From: CAZWLY01 sp964634465
Lineage (GTDB): Bacteria; Desulfobacterota; Desulfarculia; G963662305
Assembly (NCBI GenBank): GCA_964634465.1
Contig: CAZWLY010000014.1
Coordinates: forward strand, 1-64,000
Direction of reading: 5' to 3'
Length of the DNA stretch: 64,000 nucleotides
Part shown: in pieces, positions 51,659 to 62,700 of the stretch
Numbering within the stretch: the stretch's first letter is position 1
How the letters are laid out: each line of letters starts with the position of its first letter
Made by a program: the position numbers and the translations under genes
Notes under the pieces: model-generated
Database searches by the model: none
Told to the model about the DNA's origin: nothing
The model's input: only the letters and a program-made list of their open reading frames with translations

Positions 51659-53887
51659 ATGCTGAGTATGCGAATGATCGAGGCCGTGCGGCGCTGGGTT
51701 CCGGCGTTGATCCTTATCGTCGTCTACCTTGGGATCGCCGTCTCTCCGGCCCGGGCCGAGGAGTTTCCCGGCCGGGACAAGATCATCCAACCCAATCTCA
51801 TCGGCCGGTTGGAGTCGGGCCAGAAGTCGGTCAACGTCATCGTTCTGCTCAAGGGCTACCAGGACCTGGTCGGGGTCAACCTCCACCAGGGCGCGCTGAC
51901 CGCCGCCGGCGTCCGAGCCGCCATCGCCCGCGGTCAGGAGGAGGTCCTGGCCGGGGTCAATTACGGGGCGCTGAAGGTCAAACATCGCTTCACCAACCTG
52001 GCCGGGTTTTCGGCCAGCGTGACTAAAGACGGCCTCAAGCAGTTGGCCGCCCATGAGGGTGTGGCCATCATCGAGGAGGACGCTCCGATCACCTTCGACA
52101 CCCGCCAGGGCATCCCCCAGATGAATCCCGCCTCCTACCGGGACACCTACTGGGGAGCCTTCGTGTCCATCGCCATCGTCGACACCGGGGTGGACTACAC
52201 CCACCCCATGCTGGGCGGCGGCGGTTTTCCCAACGACAAGGTCATCGGCGGCTACGATTTCGGCGACCTGGATTCCGACCCGATGGACGATTCGGCCGAT
52301 CCCGGTCACGGCACCGCCTGCGCCGGCATCGCCGCCGGTTCGGCCGTGGCCGTGGGCGACTACATCGGCGGCGTGGCCCCCATGGCCAAGATATACGCCC
52401 TCAAGATCGCCGGGGCTTCGGGAGCGCTGACCGGCGACGCCGTGGCCGCCTGGGACTGGTGCGTCACCCACAAGAACGACAACCCCATCTATCCCATCCT
52501 CGTCATCTCCAACAGTTGGAGCGCCCCCTCCATCAATTCGTCTTCCAGTTGCGACTCCCAGAGCCCGACCTACGCCGCCGCCGCGGCCAACGTCGTGGCC
52601 AACGGCATCGCCCTGTTCTGCTCTTCGGGCAACGACGGCCGTTGCACCGGCGTCAACAGCCCGGCCTGCCTGAGCGACACCATCTCGGTCGGGGCGGTCT
52701 ACGACACCAGTATCGGCTCCAGCGTCGGCTGGTGCGTCCGGTCCGACTCGTGCGTCGGCCAGTTCACTTCCGGCTGTTCGACCTATTACGCCTGCTGGGA
52801 GACCACCACCGCCCAGGATCAGGTGACCTGCTACTCCAACTCCGGAGCGAACCTGGACCTCCTGGCCCCGTCGAACAACGCGACCACGCCTGCGCCCGGC
52901 GGCGGCTACGACGATTCCTTCGGCGGCACCTCGGCCGCCTGCCCCTACGCCGCCGGCGCGGCCGCGGTCATCCAGAGCTGGGCCGTGCAGACCACCGGCA
53001 GCTACCTGTCCGTGGCCGAGCTCAAGAGCCGGATGGTCAAAAACGGCGACTTGATCACCGACTCCAAATCGGGCCTGAGCACGCCCCGGGTCAACATTCA
53101 GGCGGCCATCGAGGAGAGCGGAGGGAGCGGCGGCGGAACGACGACCACCACCGCCCTGGAGGTGATCTTCGGTCTGGCCCAGGGCCAAGAGGCCGGCTTC
53201 CTGGTCACCGTTCCGAGCGGGGCGACCAACCTGACCGCCCGGCTGACCGACGTCACCGGCGACCCGGACCTCTACACCGGCGACGGTTTCATCCCGTCCA
53301 CGACCAACTACACCTGCCGCTCGATCAACGGCACCGGCCAGGAAGACTCCTGCTCCCACGCCAACCCGACGCCGGGCGACTGGTTCATCGTGGTCAGGGG
53401 CTACACCGCCGCCACCCTGAAGCTGATCGTGACCTACACCACTCCCAGCGACGGAAGTTCCACCGCCCGGTGGGGCGTGGTCGATTACGTCTGCTGCACC
53501 TCGGGCGGGGTGGTCGGCTTCTGGGGCCAGATCGGCAACGACATCAAGGGCTCCAGCCTGGAGAACTGCGCCGCCAGTCCCAGTTGGGAGGGCTACGTCC
53601 AGACCACGGCCGGAACCAAGACGCTCTCCTACTGGACCTACGTCGGTTGCGGCGACGGGCCGTCCGGCTCGATGTCGGTCACCCTGGAGGCGGGCAAGTG
53701 CTACGAGTTCAGGCTGCGCTACACCGACGGCCAGTACTGGGTCCAGCAACTGGAGGTGACCGGCTGCGGCAATCCGGTCGCCTCCGGGACCGGGGCGGGA
53801 GCTGGAGAGAAGCTGGTCGTCAAGGAGCAGCCGATCCCCCTGGCCCTCAAGCCGGGCGGCTACCTTCGAGAGAAAGACGAGCGTTAG
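51659..53887 (+). CDS. Secreted subtilisin-like serine protease (S8) with PPC domain
   Basis: 742 residues. Signal peptide to about residue 33 (starts at 51659 or 51668). Propeptide about 35-145. Catalytic domain with Asp in AIVDTGVDYTHP (~174), His in GHGTACAGIAAG (~219) and Ser in GGTSAACPYAAGAAA (~424). A Gly/Thr linker is followed by a pre-peptidase C-terminal domain (about 500-595) and a further Cys-containing beta domain to the end. Probably a secreted peptidase feeding the peptide importers nearby. Confidence 0.92.
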   Translation: MLSMRMIEAVRRWVPALILIVVYLGIAVSPARAEEFPGRDKIIQPNLIGRLESGQKSVNVIVLLKGYQDLVGVNLHQGALTAAGVRAAIARGQEEVLAGVNYGALKVKHRFTNLAGFSASVTKDGLKQLAAHEGVAIIEEDAPITFDTRQGIPQMNPASYRDTYWGAFVSIAIVDTGVDYTHPMLGGGGFPNDKVIGGYDFGDLDSDPMDDSADPGHGTACAGIAAGSAVAVGDYIGGVAPMAKIYALKIAGASGALTGDAVAAWDWCVTHKNDNPIYPILVISNSWSAPSINSSSSCDSQSPTYAAAAANVVANGIALFCSSGNDGRCTGVNSPACLSDTISVGAVYDTSIGSSVGWCVRSDSCVGQFTSGCSTYYACWETTTAQDQVTCYSNSGANLDLLAPSNNATTPAPGGGYDDSFGGTSAACPYAAGAAAVIQSWAVQTTGSYLSVAELKSRMVKNGDLITDSKSGLSTPRVNIQAAIEESGGSGGGTTTTTALEVIFGLAQGQEAGFLVTVPSGATNLTARLTDVTGDPDLYTGDGFIPSTTNYTCRSINGTGQEDSCSHANPTPGDWFIVVRGYTAATLKLIVTYTTPSDGSSTARWGVVDYVCCTSGGVVGFWGQIGNDIKGSSLENCAASPSWEGYVQTTAGTKTLSYWTYVGCGDGPSGSMSVTLEAGKCYEFRLRYTDGQYWVQQLEVTGCGNPVASGTGAGAGEKLVVKEQPIPLALKPGGYLREKDER

Positions 53888-53947
53888 AGAAAAGCGCCCT
53901 CAAGACGGGAGCGTAACCGCGCGTCAGGAAACCATGGGCTCGCCCCG

Positions 53948-53965
53948 GTCCCGCTTTTGCGGGAC
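53948..53965. repeat. Short hairpin after the subtilase gene
   Basis: GTCCCGC-TTTT-GCGGGAC, a perfect 7-bp stem in the gap between convergent genes. No T tract follows, so it may be a Rho-dependent end or mRNA-stabilising hairpin. Confidence 0.45.
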
Positions 53966-54040
53966 AGCGCTTGTCGAGCGAATCGGGCCTCGGTTGAGGA
54001 TCCGGCTTTCCGGCCCCGGTGGGGGCGGGTCCGTCTCAAC

Positions 54041-54075
54041 GACAAAAAACGGCCGCCGGCCCGATCTTTCCGGGC
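54041..54075 (-). terminator. Terminator of the dpp operon
   Basis: Downstream of dppF on the minus strand: GCCCG-loop-CGGGC, then GGCC-GGC-GGCC and GTTTTTTG. Four nt after the dppF stop region the pattern fits an intrinsic terminator. Confidence 0.6.
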
Positions 54076-54078
54076 TGT

Positions 54079-55063
<985 letters not shown>

Positions 55064-55071
<8 letters not shown>

Positions 55072-56065
55072 ACTTGAGGCACCTGACCCGGTGATTCTCG
55101 GCCACGTCGACCATGGGCGGTTTTATTCGACTACAGTCGTCAAAAGCATCGACGCAGCGATCGCTGAAAAGACACCCCTCCGGCAAATTGAAGAGCGAGG
55201 GCACCACGCCTGGAATGGTGGCCAGTCGATTGGTGCCCTTCTTGGCGCCCAGGATGGGGATGGAAGACATCAACCCGATGGTGTAGGGGTGCTTGGGGTT
55301 GCCGAAAAGCGTCTTGACGTCGGTGAACTCCACCACCTTGCCGGCGTACATCACGGCCACGTTCTGGGCCATTTCGGCGATGACGCCCAGGTCGTGGGTG
55401 ATGAACAGAATCGAAGAGCCGAGCCCTTCCTTGAGCTTGTTCATCAGGTCCAGAATCTGGGCCTGGATGGTCACGTCCAGGGCGGTGGTCGGTTCGTCGG
55501 CGATCATCAGCTTGGGATTGCAGGCCAAAGCCATGGCGATCATCACCCGCTGGCGCATGCCGCCCGACATTTGGTGAGGGTACTCGTTGACCCGCTGTTC
55601 GGCGGCCGGAATGCCGACCCGACGGAACATCTCGACGACCCGTTCGTCGGCCTCCTTTTTGGAGACCTGCTGGTGGAGCAGGATCACCTCTCGAACCTGA
55701 TCGCCCACGGTGAAGACGGGGTTCAATGAGGTCATCGGCTCCTGGAAGATCATCGAGATCTTCAAGCCCCGGATCTTCTTCATCTGGGCCTCGGAGAGTT
55801 TCAAGACGTCCTGGCCGTCGAAGAAGATCTCACCGCCGGCGATTTCGCCGGGCGGACAGGGAATGATGCGCATGATCGCCGAGGCGGTGACGCTCTTGCC
55901 GCAGCCGGATTCCCCGACCAGGCCCAAGGTCTGGCCGGCTTCGATATTGAGGCTGACGCCGTCCACGGCCTTGAGCAACCCGCCTCGGGCGTGGAAGTGG
56001 ACCTGGAGGTCCTTGATCTCGATCAGATTGGCTGGGCCGCTGGTGGTGGGGCTCGCGTCGGCCAT
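55064..56065 (-). CDS. dppD: Oligo/dipeptide ABC transporter ATPase DppD-like
   Basis: 333 residues. Walker A GESGCGKSV, signature MSGGMRQRVMIAMALA, Walker B LMIADEPTTALD, switch His in THDLGVIAEM, and C-terminal CLFSDRC. Works with DppF to drive DppBC. Confidence 0.92.
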
Positions 56066-56068
56066 TTT

Positions 56069-56959
56069 CTAGTCCCTCAACCTGGGATCGAGGGCGTCCC
56101 TGAGGCCGTCGCCGAGAAGGTTCCAGCCCAAGACGCCGAAGAGAATGGCGATGCCGGGCAGGGCCATCACCCACCAGGCCCGCAAAATCATGCTCCGCCC
56201 CTGGGCGATCATCGCCCCCCACTCGGGCGTCGGCGGTTGGGCGCCCAGACCGAGGAAAGAGAGGCCCGCCGCGTCCAAGATGGCCGAGCCGAAGCCCAGC
56301 GAGGCCTGGACGATGATCGGGGCCAGGCAGTTGGGGAAGATGGCCAGAAAGATGATCCTCAGGTTCTTGGCGCCGATCGCCTTGGAGGCGGTGACGTAGT
56401 CCTTGGAGTACTCCTCAATGACCGAGGCCCGGACGATACGGGCGAAGCGGGGGATGGTGATGATCCCGATGGCGATCATGGCGTTCATCAACCCCGGCCC
56501 CAGGTAGGCGACGATGACGATAGCCAGCAGAATGTGGGGGAAGGCCAGGATGATGTCCATGAAACGCATGATCAGGTTGTCCAGCCACTCCCTATAGTAA
56601 CCGGCCAACGCCCCCAAGAGCGAACCGAAGAAGAAGGCGATGCCGACCGAGATGCACCCCACCTGGAGGCTCAAGCGGGCTCCGTAGATCAACCTGGAAA
56701 GCACGTCGCGGCCCAAATCGTCGGTGCCCAGAATGTGCTCCCAGGAGCCGCCCTCCTGCCACACCGGCGGCTTGAGCTGATCGTAGAGCGAGTTCTCGAT
56801 CGGGCTGTGGGGGGAAATCCAGGGGGCGAGAAGCGCAGACAGAACGACGATGGCGATGATGACCAGTCCGACGAGACCGGTCCGGTTCTTGACCAGTTTC
56901 TCCAACTGATCGAAGAAGGGATGGCGGTCCTCGGGGCTCCTTTGGGCTTTACTACTCAT
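56069..56959 (-). CDS. dppC: Oligo/dipeptide ABC transporter permease DppC-like
   Basis: 296 residues. N-terminal cytoplasmic tail, then six membrane spans. GTDDLGRDVLSRLIYGARLSL and the EAA-loop region (YVTASKAIGAKNLRIIF) are typical of DppC/OppC. Confidence 0.92.
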   Translation of the reverse strand: MSSKAQRSPEDRHPFFDQLEKLVKNRTGLVGLVIIAIVVLSALLAPWISPHSPIENSLYDQLKPPVWQEGGSWEHILGTDDLGRDVLSRLIYGARLSLQVGCISVGIAFFFGSLLGALAGYYREWLDNLIMRFMDIILAFPHILLAIVIVAYLGPGLMNAMIAIGIITIPRFARIVRASVIEEYSKDYVTASKAIGAKNLRIIFLAIFPNCLAPIIVQASLGFGSAILDAAGLSFLGLGAQPPTPEWGAMIAQGRSMILRAWWVMALPGIAILFGVLGWNLLGDGLRDALDPRLRD

Positions 56960-56978
56960 CTTCGGGTCGATAGCTCGC

Positions 56979-57983
56979 TTATTTGACGCTGATTCTGGGG
57001 TTGATCACCGCGTAGAGGATGTCGACGATCATGTTGACCACGACGAAGGAGGTGGCCACCACCAGGACCCCGCCCTGGATGACCATGTAGTCGCGCTTGA
57101 CCACCCCGTCAAAGAGCCACTTGCCCACGCCGGGCCAGGAGAAGACCGTCTCGGTCAGAATCGCCCCGCCCAAGAGGATGCCGAACTGGAGGCCGACCAC
57201 GGTGATGACCGGGATGAGGCCGTTTCTCAAGGCGTGCTTCATGACGATCTTGAATTGGCCCAGCCCCTTGGCCTTGGCCGTCTTGATGTAATCCTGGCGC
57301 AAGACCTCCAGCATAGAGGAGCGGGTCATCCGGGCGGTGATGGCCAAGGGAATGGTGGCCAGGGCGATGGCCGGCAGGGTGATGTGGCGCAAGACGCTTC
57401 TCAACGCCTCCCAGTTGCCGGTGATGATAGAGTCCAGGATGTAGAAGTTGGTCACCGGCTCCAGGGTGACGTCCACTCCCAGCCGGCCGCTCATGGGCAG
57501 CCAGCCCAGATGAAGCCCGAAGACCAACATCAACATCAGGGCCAGCCAGAAAACGGGCATACTGACCCCAATGAGAGAACCGAACATGCTGATGTAGTCG
57601 AAGGCCGAGTATTGTTTGGTGGCCGAAATTATCCCCAGGACGACGCCGACCAAACTGGAGATGAGCATGGCCACCACGCTCAGTTCGATGGTCGCCGGGA
57701 AGCGCTCCTTGACCTCGTGCCAGACGCTCTGGCGGCTCCAGATAGTCTCGCCCAGATCGAACTTGGCCAGGCGTTTCAAAAACAGGCCGTACTGGACGTA
57801 CAGCGGTTCGTTGAGGCCCAGATACTCGCGCATCGCCTCCAGGGACTCCTGGGTGGCCCGCTCTCCCAAGAGCAACTCGGCCGGATCGCCGGGGGCCAGG
57901 CGAAGCATCAAAAAGACGATGATCGATACGCCCAGCAAGGTGGGGATGATGGTCAAAATGCGCCTGATTATGAAGCCGAGCAT
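56979..57983 (-). CDS. dppB: Oligo/dipeptide ABC transporter permease DppB-like
   Basis: 334 residues. Family N-terminus (FIIRRILTIIPTLLGVSIIVF), MRLAPGDPAE, and the EAA loop (DYIKTAKAKGLGQFKIVMKHALRN). Six membrane spans. Confidence 0.92.
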   Translation of the reverse strand: MLGFIIRRILTIIPTLLGVSIIVFLMLRLAPGDPAELLLGERATQESLEAMREYLGLNEPLYVQYGLFLKRLAKFDLGETIWSRQSVWHEVKERFPATIELSVVAMLISSLVGVVLGIISATKQYSAFDYISMFGSLIGVSMPVFWLALMLMLVFGLHLGWLPMSGRLGVDVTLEPVTNFYILDSIITGNWEALRSVLRHITLPAIALATIPLAITARMTRSSMLEVLRQDYIKTAKAKGLGQFKIVMKHALRNGLIPVITVVGLQFGILLGGAILTETVFSWPGVGKWLFDGVVKRDYMVIQGGVLVVATSFVVVNMIVDILYAVINPRISVK

Positions 57984-58038
57984 GGCGTTGTTATAGCTCC
58001 GCCGTTTTCATTGTCAATATTATTCGTCGAGTGGAAGG

Positions 58039-58066
58039 CGGGGGGAGGAGTCGCTCCCTCCCCCCG
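58039..58066 (-). promoter_or_regulatory. Intercistronic hairpin dppA-dppB
   Basis: 10-bp stem CGGGGGGAGG / CCTCCCCCCG with an 8-nt loop, in the gap after the dppA stop, followed by no T tract on the minus strand. Likely lets dppA be expressed above the permease genes. Confidence 0.65.
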
Positions 58067-58077
58067 GACAGGGTCGG

Positions 58078-59694
58078 CTACTGGAGCCAGACGTCTTTCA
58101 AGCGAACCGATCCCGTGGGATGGAGCTTGAAGTTCATCACGTTCTTGCGCATCGGCCAGATGACCATGGAGTGGGCGATGGGAACGGCCGGGCACTCCTC
58201 ATAGAAGACCTTGAGGGCCTTCTTGTAGATCTCGGCCCGCTTGGCCTGATCGATGGTCGTCTTGCCCTGGATGATGAGCTTGTGATACTCCTCGTTCTTC
58301 CACTGGGTCCGGATGTTCGGGTCGGCCAGGCCGTCGAACAGGATCAGCAGGAAGTTGTCCGGGTCGCCGTTGTCGCCGGTCCAACCCAACTGGAACATGT
58401 CCATGTCCTCGGGCTGCTGACGCTGCCGCTTGAGATAGGTGCCCCAGTCGTAGGAGACGATCCGGGCCTTGATCCCGATCTTGGCCAGGTCGCCGATCAT
58501 GGCGATACCGACCTTGAGACCTTCGGGGTTGTACGGCCTGGGAACGGGCATCGACCACAACGTCAGCTCGGGCAGACCCTTGCCGCCGGGGTAACCGGCC
58601 TTGGCCAGATACTTCTTGGCCAGTTCGGGGTCGTACTTGTAACCCGGAATCTCGTCATTGTAACCCCACATCGTCGGCGGGATGGGGTTCTTGGCCACCT
58701 CGCCCATGCCCTGGTAGATGTTGTCCACGATCGCCTTGCGGTTGATGGCATGGGCCACGGCCAGGCGCATGTTGACATCTTGCCACAGCTTCTTGGTGTG
58801 GTTGAAGCTCAGGTAGCCGATGTTCATGCCCTGCTGCTGGGCCAGCTTCAGGTTGGGGTCCTTCTTGGCCAGGGGAATGTCGGCCGGGTTGGGGAACTGG
58901 CAGATGCTGATGTTGCCGGCCTTAAGCTCCAGGAAGCGGACGGCGTTCTCCGGGATGGCCCGGAAGACGACCTTGTCCAGATAGGGGCCGCCGTTGGGCT
59001 TGCCCCAGTAACCCTTGAATTTCTCCAGGATGATCCGATCGTCCTTGACCCACTTGACGAACTTGAACGGGCCGGTGCCGACCGGGTTGCGGACGAACTC
59101 CTTGGGGTTCTTCAAAAACGCCGTCGGAGAGATGATGTCGGCGAAGTCCATCCCCAGGTTGGCCAGGAACGGCGCCTCGACGCGCTTCAGTCTGAAGACG
59201 ACGGTGTACTCGCCGGTGGCCTCGATGGAATCGATGATGTCGTCCATCTCCATGGACAGCCAGTACTCGGGCGGACGATCCTGCTTGGGGATGTCGTAAC
59301 CCTTGCCGTACCACTTGACCTTGCGGTTCTTCATCATCCGGCCGAGCGAGAAGACGACGGCGTTGGCGTTGAGCGGCGTGCCGTCGTGGAACTTGACGCC
59401 CTTGCGGATATTGAAGGTGTAGGTCTTGCCGTCGGGAGACACCGTCCAGCTCTCGGCCAGACCGGGTTCGATCTCCGTCGATTCGTCTTTGAAGAATACG
59501 AGGGCCTCGAAGATGTTGTCGCAGACCATGAACGAGTTGCCGTCGGTCTCGTAGGCCGGATCCAGGCCCACCGAGTCGCCGCCGCGACCGAAGACCAACG
59601 TGCCGCCCTCCTTGGGTCCGGCCCAGCTCAGACCACCCACCGCCAGGAGGACGGCCAAGGCCGTAACCAGCACGAACAATAACCTCTTCCTCAT
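58078..59694 (-). CDS. dppA: Peptide-binding periplasmic protein DppA-like
   Basis: 538 residues. Signal peptide (about 1-25), then an SBP family 5 fold: GLDPAYETDGNSFMVCDNIFEALV, LAESWTVSPDGKTYTFNIRKGVKFHDGTP, NPVGTGPFKFVKWVKDDRI and NMRLAVAHAINRKAIVDNIYQG. GGGAGG lies before the ATG. Likely binds di- or oligopeptides; nickel or other ligands cannot be excluded. Confidence 0.93.
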   Translation of the reverse strand: MRKRLLFVLVTALAVLLAVGGLSWAGPKEGGTLVFGRGGDSVGLDPAYETDGNSFMVCDNIFEALVFFKDESTEIEPGLAESWTVSPDGKTYTFNIRKGVKFHDGTPLNANAVVFSLGRMMKNRKVKWYGKGYDIPKQDRPPEYWLSMEMDDIIDSIEATGEYTVVFRLKRVEAPFLANLGMDFADIISPTAFLKNPKEFVRNPVGTGPFKFVKWVKDDRIILEKFKGYWGKPNGGPYLDKVVFRAIPENAVRFLELKAGNISICQFPNPADIPLAKKDPNLKLAQQQGMNIGYLSFNHTKKLWQDVNMRLAVAHAINRKAIVDNIYQGMGEVAKNPIPPTMWGYNDEIPGYKYDPELAKKYLAKAGYPGGKGLPELTLWSMPVPRPYNPEGLKVGIAMIGDLAKIGIKARIVSYDWGTYLKRQRQQPEDMDMFQLGWTGDNGDPDNFLLILFDGLADPNIRTQWKNEEYHKLIIQGKTTIDQAKRAEIYKKALKVFYEECPAVPIAHSMVIWPMRKNVMNFKLHPTGSVRLKDVWLQ

Positions 59695-59742
59695 GTTACC
59701 TCCCTCAAGTTTGGTGCGATTTTACGTGGTTAGTGTGGTGTC

Positions 59743-60399
59743 TCACCTCATTGCCAAGGCCCTGGCGGCCAAATCGAGGGCGTTGGCTTGAACGGCCTCG
59801 TACTCGGCCTCGCTCAAGCCCGCACCGAGAGCCACCCGGCGGGCCAGGTCGGCGCTCATCAGGTCTTTGGGGGCGTGAGCGTCGGAATTGACCACCAGCG
59901 TTACGCCGTACTGCCGGGCCAACCTGGCCACCCGGCCGTTGCCCAGGCAGTTTCCGGCCCGAACGGTCAACTCCAGGGCGACGCCCCTCTTGGCGGCCAA
60001 GGCCGCCTCTTCTTCGGTCAGCAGACCGGGATGGGCCAACAGATCGATGTCCGCCTCCAGCGCGGCCAGGTTGGTCCCCGGCGCCACCGGCTCGACCGGC
60101 GTCTCGCCGTGGACGACGATCCACTTGGCGCCCAGCTCCCGCGCCTCCCGCGCCAGCTCCGGGATCAACCGGGGCGGGATGTGGGTCAACTCCACCCCCG
60201 GGATGAGCTTGCAGGCCGACTCGGGGTTGAGTCGTTCGGCCGCCGCCCGGACGCTCTCGATCGTCCGGCCCAGATTGGACGGGCCGGCGTGATCGGTTAT
60301 GGCGAGGTATCGATAGCCCAAAACCTCCACCCTGCGGAGCAGTTCCGCCGGCAAAAGTTCACCATCGGACAACAGGGAATGGGTGTGCAAATCTAACAT
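59743..60399 (-). CDS. PHP-domain metal-dependent phosphoesterase-like protein
   Basis: 218 residues. Metal-binding motifs LDLHTHSLLSDGELLP (N-terminus), ITDHAG, LIPGVELTHI, IVVHGET and VVNSDAHAP are those of PHP phosphoesterases of the histidinol-phosphatase/YcdX type. Substrate unknown. Probably in one operon with the two genes upstream. Confidence 0.9.
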   Translation of the reverse strand: MLDLHTHSLLSDGELLPAELLRRVEVLGYRYLAITDHAGPSNLGRTIESVRAAAERLNPESACKLIPGVELTHIPPRLIPELAREARELGAKWIVVHGETPVEPVAPGTNLAALEADIDLLAHPGLLTEEEAALAAKRGVALELTVRAGNCLGNGRVARLARQYGVTLVVNSDAHAPKDLMSADLARRVALGAGLSEAEYEAVQANALDLAARALAMR

Positions 60400-60429
60400 G
60401 ATTGTGACGAAAAAGGCAAGGAGGTGCTG

Positions 60430-60933
60430 TTACATTTTATACTTGCCGAAATCTTCAGGATCGAGGCTCTCCAGCAAATCGGTCCATTTCTTGGCCTCTT
60501 CGTCGTTCATCTCCGGCTGACCCGAATGGCCCTGGTCACTCTGGGAGGACTTCTCCAGGACCTCCTCGGCGACGAAAATCGGCGCTTTGAGCCGGAGAGC
60601 CAGGGCGATGGCGTCGGAGGGGCGGGAGTCGATGATCAACTCCTTGCCTCCGGCCTCGAGGTGCAACAGGGCGTAGAAGGTATTGTCCTGGAGGTCGCAG
60701 ATCTCTATGGCGGTCAGCTTGACCCCTAAGGCAGTCAAAACATTACGAAACAGGTCATGAGTCATCGGCCGCGAGAACTGGATGCTCTCCAGCTCGCTGG
60801 CGATGGCGGTCGCCTCCAGCGGGCCGATCCAGATGGGCAGCGTGTCGCCGGTATCATCGTCCTTGAGGATCATGATCGGAGAGTGAGTGAACGGGTCGAT
60901 GGTCAACCCGGCGACTTTCATCCGACGATTCAT
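60430..60933 (-). CDS. Bifunctional nuclease (BFN/DUF151) domain protein
   Basis: 167 residues. PIMILKDDDTGDTLPIWIGPLEATAIASEL and IDSRPSDAIALALRLKAPIFVAEEVLE are the BFN/DUF151 signatures. The C-terminal ~35 residues are an acidic tail found in many bacterial members. Role in bacteria unclear. Confidence 0.92.
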   Translation of the reverse strand: MNRRMKVAGLTIDPFTHSPIMILKDDDTGDTLPIWIGPLEATAIASELESIQFSRPMTHDLFRNVLTALGVKLTAIEICDLQDNTFYALLHLEAGGKELIIDSRPSDAIALALRLKAPIFVAEEVLEKSSQSDQGHSGQPEMNDEEAKKWTDLLESLDPEDFGKYKM

Positions 60934-60972
60934 ATCCCTCCCGGCTGCTATAAAAGTCCCCTGGTAATCATA

Positions 60973-62283
60973 CTACCGCCCTTTGATTCGACCCTGCAAG
61001 GAATTTGTCCAACCGGCCTCGACAACCACTTCCACCAAGCGGCCGATCAAGTCCTCGTCTCCGCGAAAATTAACCACTTTGTTGGTTGGAGTCCGGCCGG
61101 TCAAAAGTCCGCCCCGCTTGGCCGGCCCTTCGACCAGGACCTCCACCACCCGGCCCTCCAAGGCCCTGTTGGCGGCCAGGGTGATCTCTTTCTGCAGGGC
61201 CTGGAGTTCGGTCAACCGGCGGGCGGAGACCCGTTCGTCGACCTTGTCGGGCAACCGGCTGGCCGCAGTGCCCGGCCGGTCCGAGTATCTAAAGGAGAAG
61301 AGGCTGTCGAAACCGACCCGCTCGATCAGCTCCAGGGTGGCCGCGTAGTCTTCCTCGGTTTCGCCGGGGAAACCGACGATGACGTCGGCCGAAAGAGCGA
61401 TGTCGGGCCTGACCCGGCGCAGCTCGTCGACCAGAGCCAGATAGTCGGCCCGGGTGTACTTCCGGTTCATGGCCTTGAGAATCCTGTCCGATCCGGACTG
61501 GAACGGCAGGTGAAGAAAGGGGCACAGGTTCGGTAATTCCCCAAAGCAGGCGATCAGCTCCGGGCTCATGTCCTTGGGGTGGGAGGTGGTGAAGCGGACT
61601 CGCCACAAGCCCTCCACCCCGGCCACGGCCCTAAGCAGCCTGACGAAGTCCCAGTCCTGGTAGCGGTAGGAGTTGACGTTCTGGCCCAGAAGGTTGATTT
61701 CCCTGGCTCCGGCCTCGACCTTGGCCTCGACCTCGGCCAGCACCTCCTCCGGCGGCCGGCTGCGCTCCCGCCCCCGCAAGAGCGGCACCACGCAGTAGGC
61801 GCAGAAGTTGTCGCAGCCGGTAATGATCGTCACCTGGCTCTTCACCCCGACCGACGGAATCTCACCGGTCATGGTTCGGGGCGGCTCCCCATCGAGGGCC
61901 GTCTCCACCGCCCGGCGTCGCTCGGCGGCCTGGGCGACCACCGCCGGCAGCCGGTTCAGCGCTCCGGGGCCCAGGACGGCGTCCAGATGATCGAATCTGG
62001 CCAAAAGCTCGTCCTTCTCCTGCTGGGCCAGGCAGCCGGCCAGGACGATGACGAGCTCCGGGTTGATCTCCTTGAGGCGCCTCAACCGGCCCAGGAGCGA
62101 GTAGGCCTTGTGCTCGGCCTTGGCCCTGACCGAGCAGGTGTTGACGACGATCAGATCGGCTTCGTCCTCGGCCGCGGTGGGCGTGTATCCCTGACCGGCC
62201 ATCAGCCAGGCCATCCGCTCCGAGTCGTCAACGTTCATCTGGCAGCCGAAGGTGGCCACGTGTATCTTCTTATCGGCCAGCAT
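60973..62283 (-). CDS. miaB: tRNA methylthiotransferase MiaB
   Basis: 436 residues. N-terminal UPF0004 domain with cluster Cys (FGCQMN, NTCSVR, AGCLAQ), radical SAM motif CDNFCAYC with VPLLRGRERSRPPEEV, and C-terminal TRAM domain (GRVVEVLVEGPAKR...). It methylthiolates i6A37 of tRNAs. Confidence 0.95.
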   Translation of the reverse strand: MLADKKIHVATFGCQMNVDDSERMAWLMAGQGYTPTAAEDEADLIVVNTCSVRAKAEHKAYSLLGRLRRLKEINPELVIVLAGCLAQQEKDELLARFDHLDAVLGPGALNRLPAVVAQAAERRRAVETALDGEPPRTMTGEIPSVGVKSQVTIITGCDNFCAYCVVPLLRGRERSRPPEEVLAEVEAKVEAGAREINLLGQNVNSYRYQDWDFVRLLRAVAGVEGLWRVRFTTSHPKDMSPELIACFGELPNLCPFLHLPFQSGSDRILKAMNRKYTRADYLALVDELRRVRPDIALSADVIVGFPGETEEDYAATLELIERVGFDSLFSFRYSDRPGTAASRLPDKVDERVSARRLTELQALQKEITLAANRALEGRVVEVLVEGPAKRGGLLTGRTPTNKVVNFRGDEDLIGRLVEVVVEAGWTNSLQGRIKGR

Positions 62284-62364
62284 AAGGCTTAGGTACCCGA
62301 AAGCGGCGGATTGAGCAAGGGGCGGGGCGGGCCGAGCGTCGTATTTCAGGGAAACAACCTGGCA

Positions 62365-62700
62365 TCATCGAAAACGGCCGGAGCCCTTTCTATAAAGCGT
62401 CTCCCTCTTCCGGCGCCGCCCGAACGCCGGCGGCGGGGCGATTTTGATCTCGGGATAGACCTCGGCCAGCTTGCGGGCCACCGCCAGGAACTCCGCCTCC
62501 GCGCCGGGAGTGACCATCGCCTCCATCAACCCGATCGCCGTATCCAAGGTGCGGATCATGGCCAGGCCCTCGAAGCCTTCGACCAGGTAATTGATGTCGA
62601 TCATCAGCCTCCTGGGGACCCACAGGTAGACTCGACTGGTCCTGGACGAAGGGGGGGCGGGGACGTCGTAATGGTCAATGGTCTCATCACCGGCGGCCAC
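62365..62700 (-). CDS. DUF4911 protein
   Basis: 111 residues, GTG start with AGGAGG 9 nt upstream. VYLWVPRRLMIDINYLVEGFEGLAMIRTLD is the DUF4911 core; this small family often neighbours miaB in Deltaproteobacteria-like genomes. Function unknown. Upstream of miaB by ~80 nt, same strand. Confidence 0.8.
   Translation of the reverse strand: MAAGDETIDHYDVPAPPSSRTSRVYLWVPRRLMIDINYLVEGFEGLAMIRTLDTAIGLMEAMVTPGAEAEFLAVARKLAEVYPEIKIAPPPAFGRRRKRETLYRKGSGRFR

Noticed and set aside
51494..53749. 751-codon minus-strand frame opposite the subtilase gene
   Set aside because: The subtilase frame has a full catalytic triad and signal peptide; the opposite frame is Gly/Val/Asp-rich shadow.
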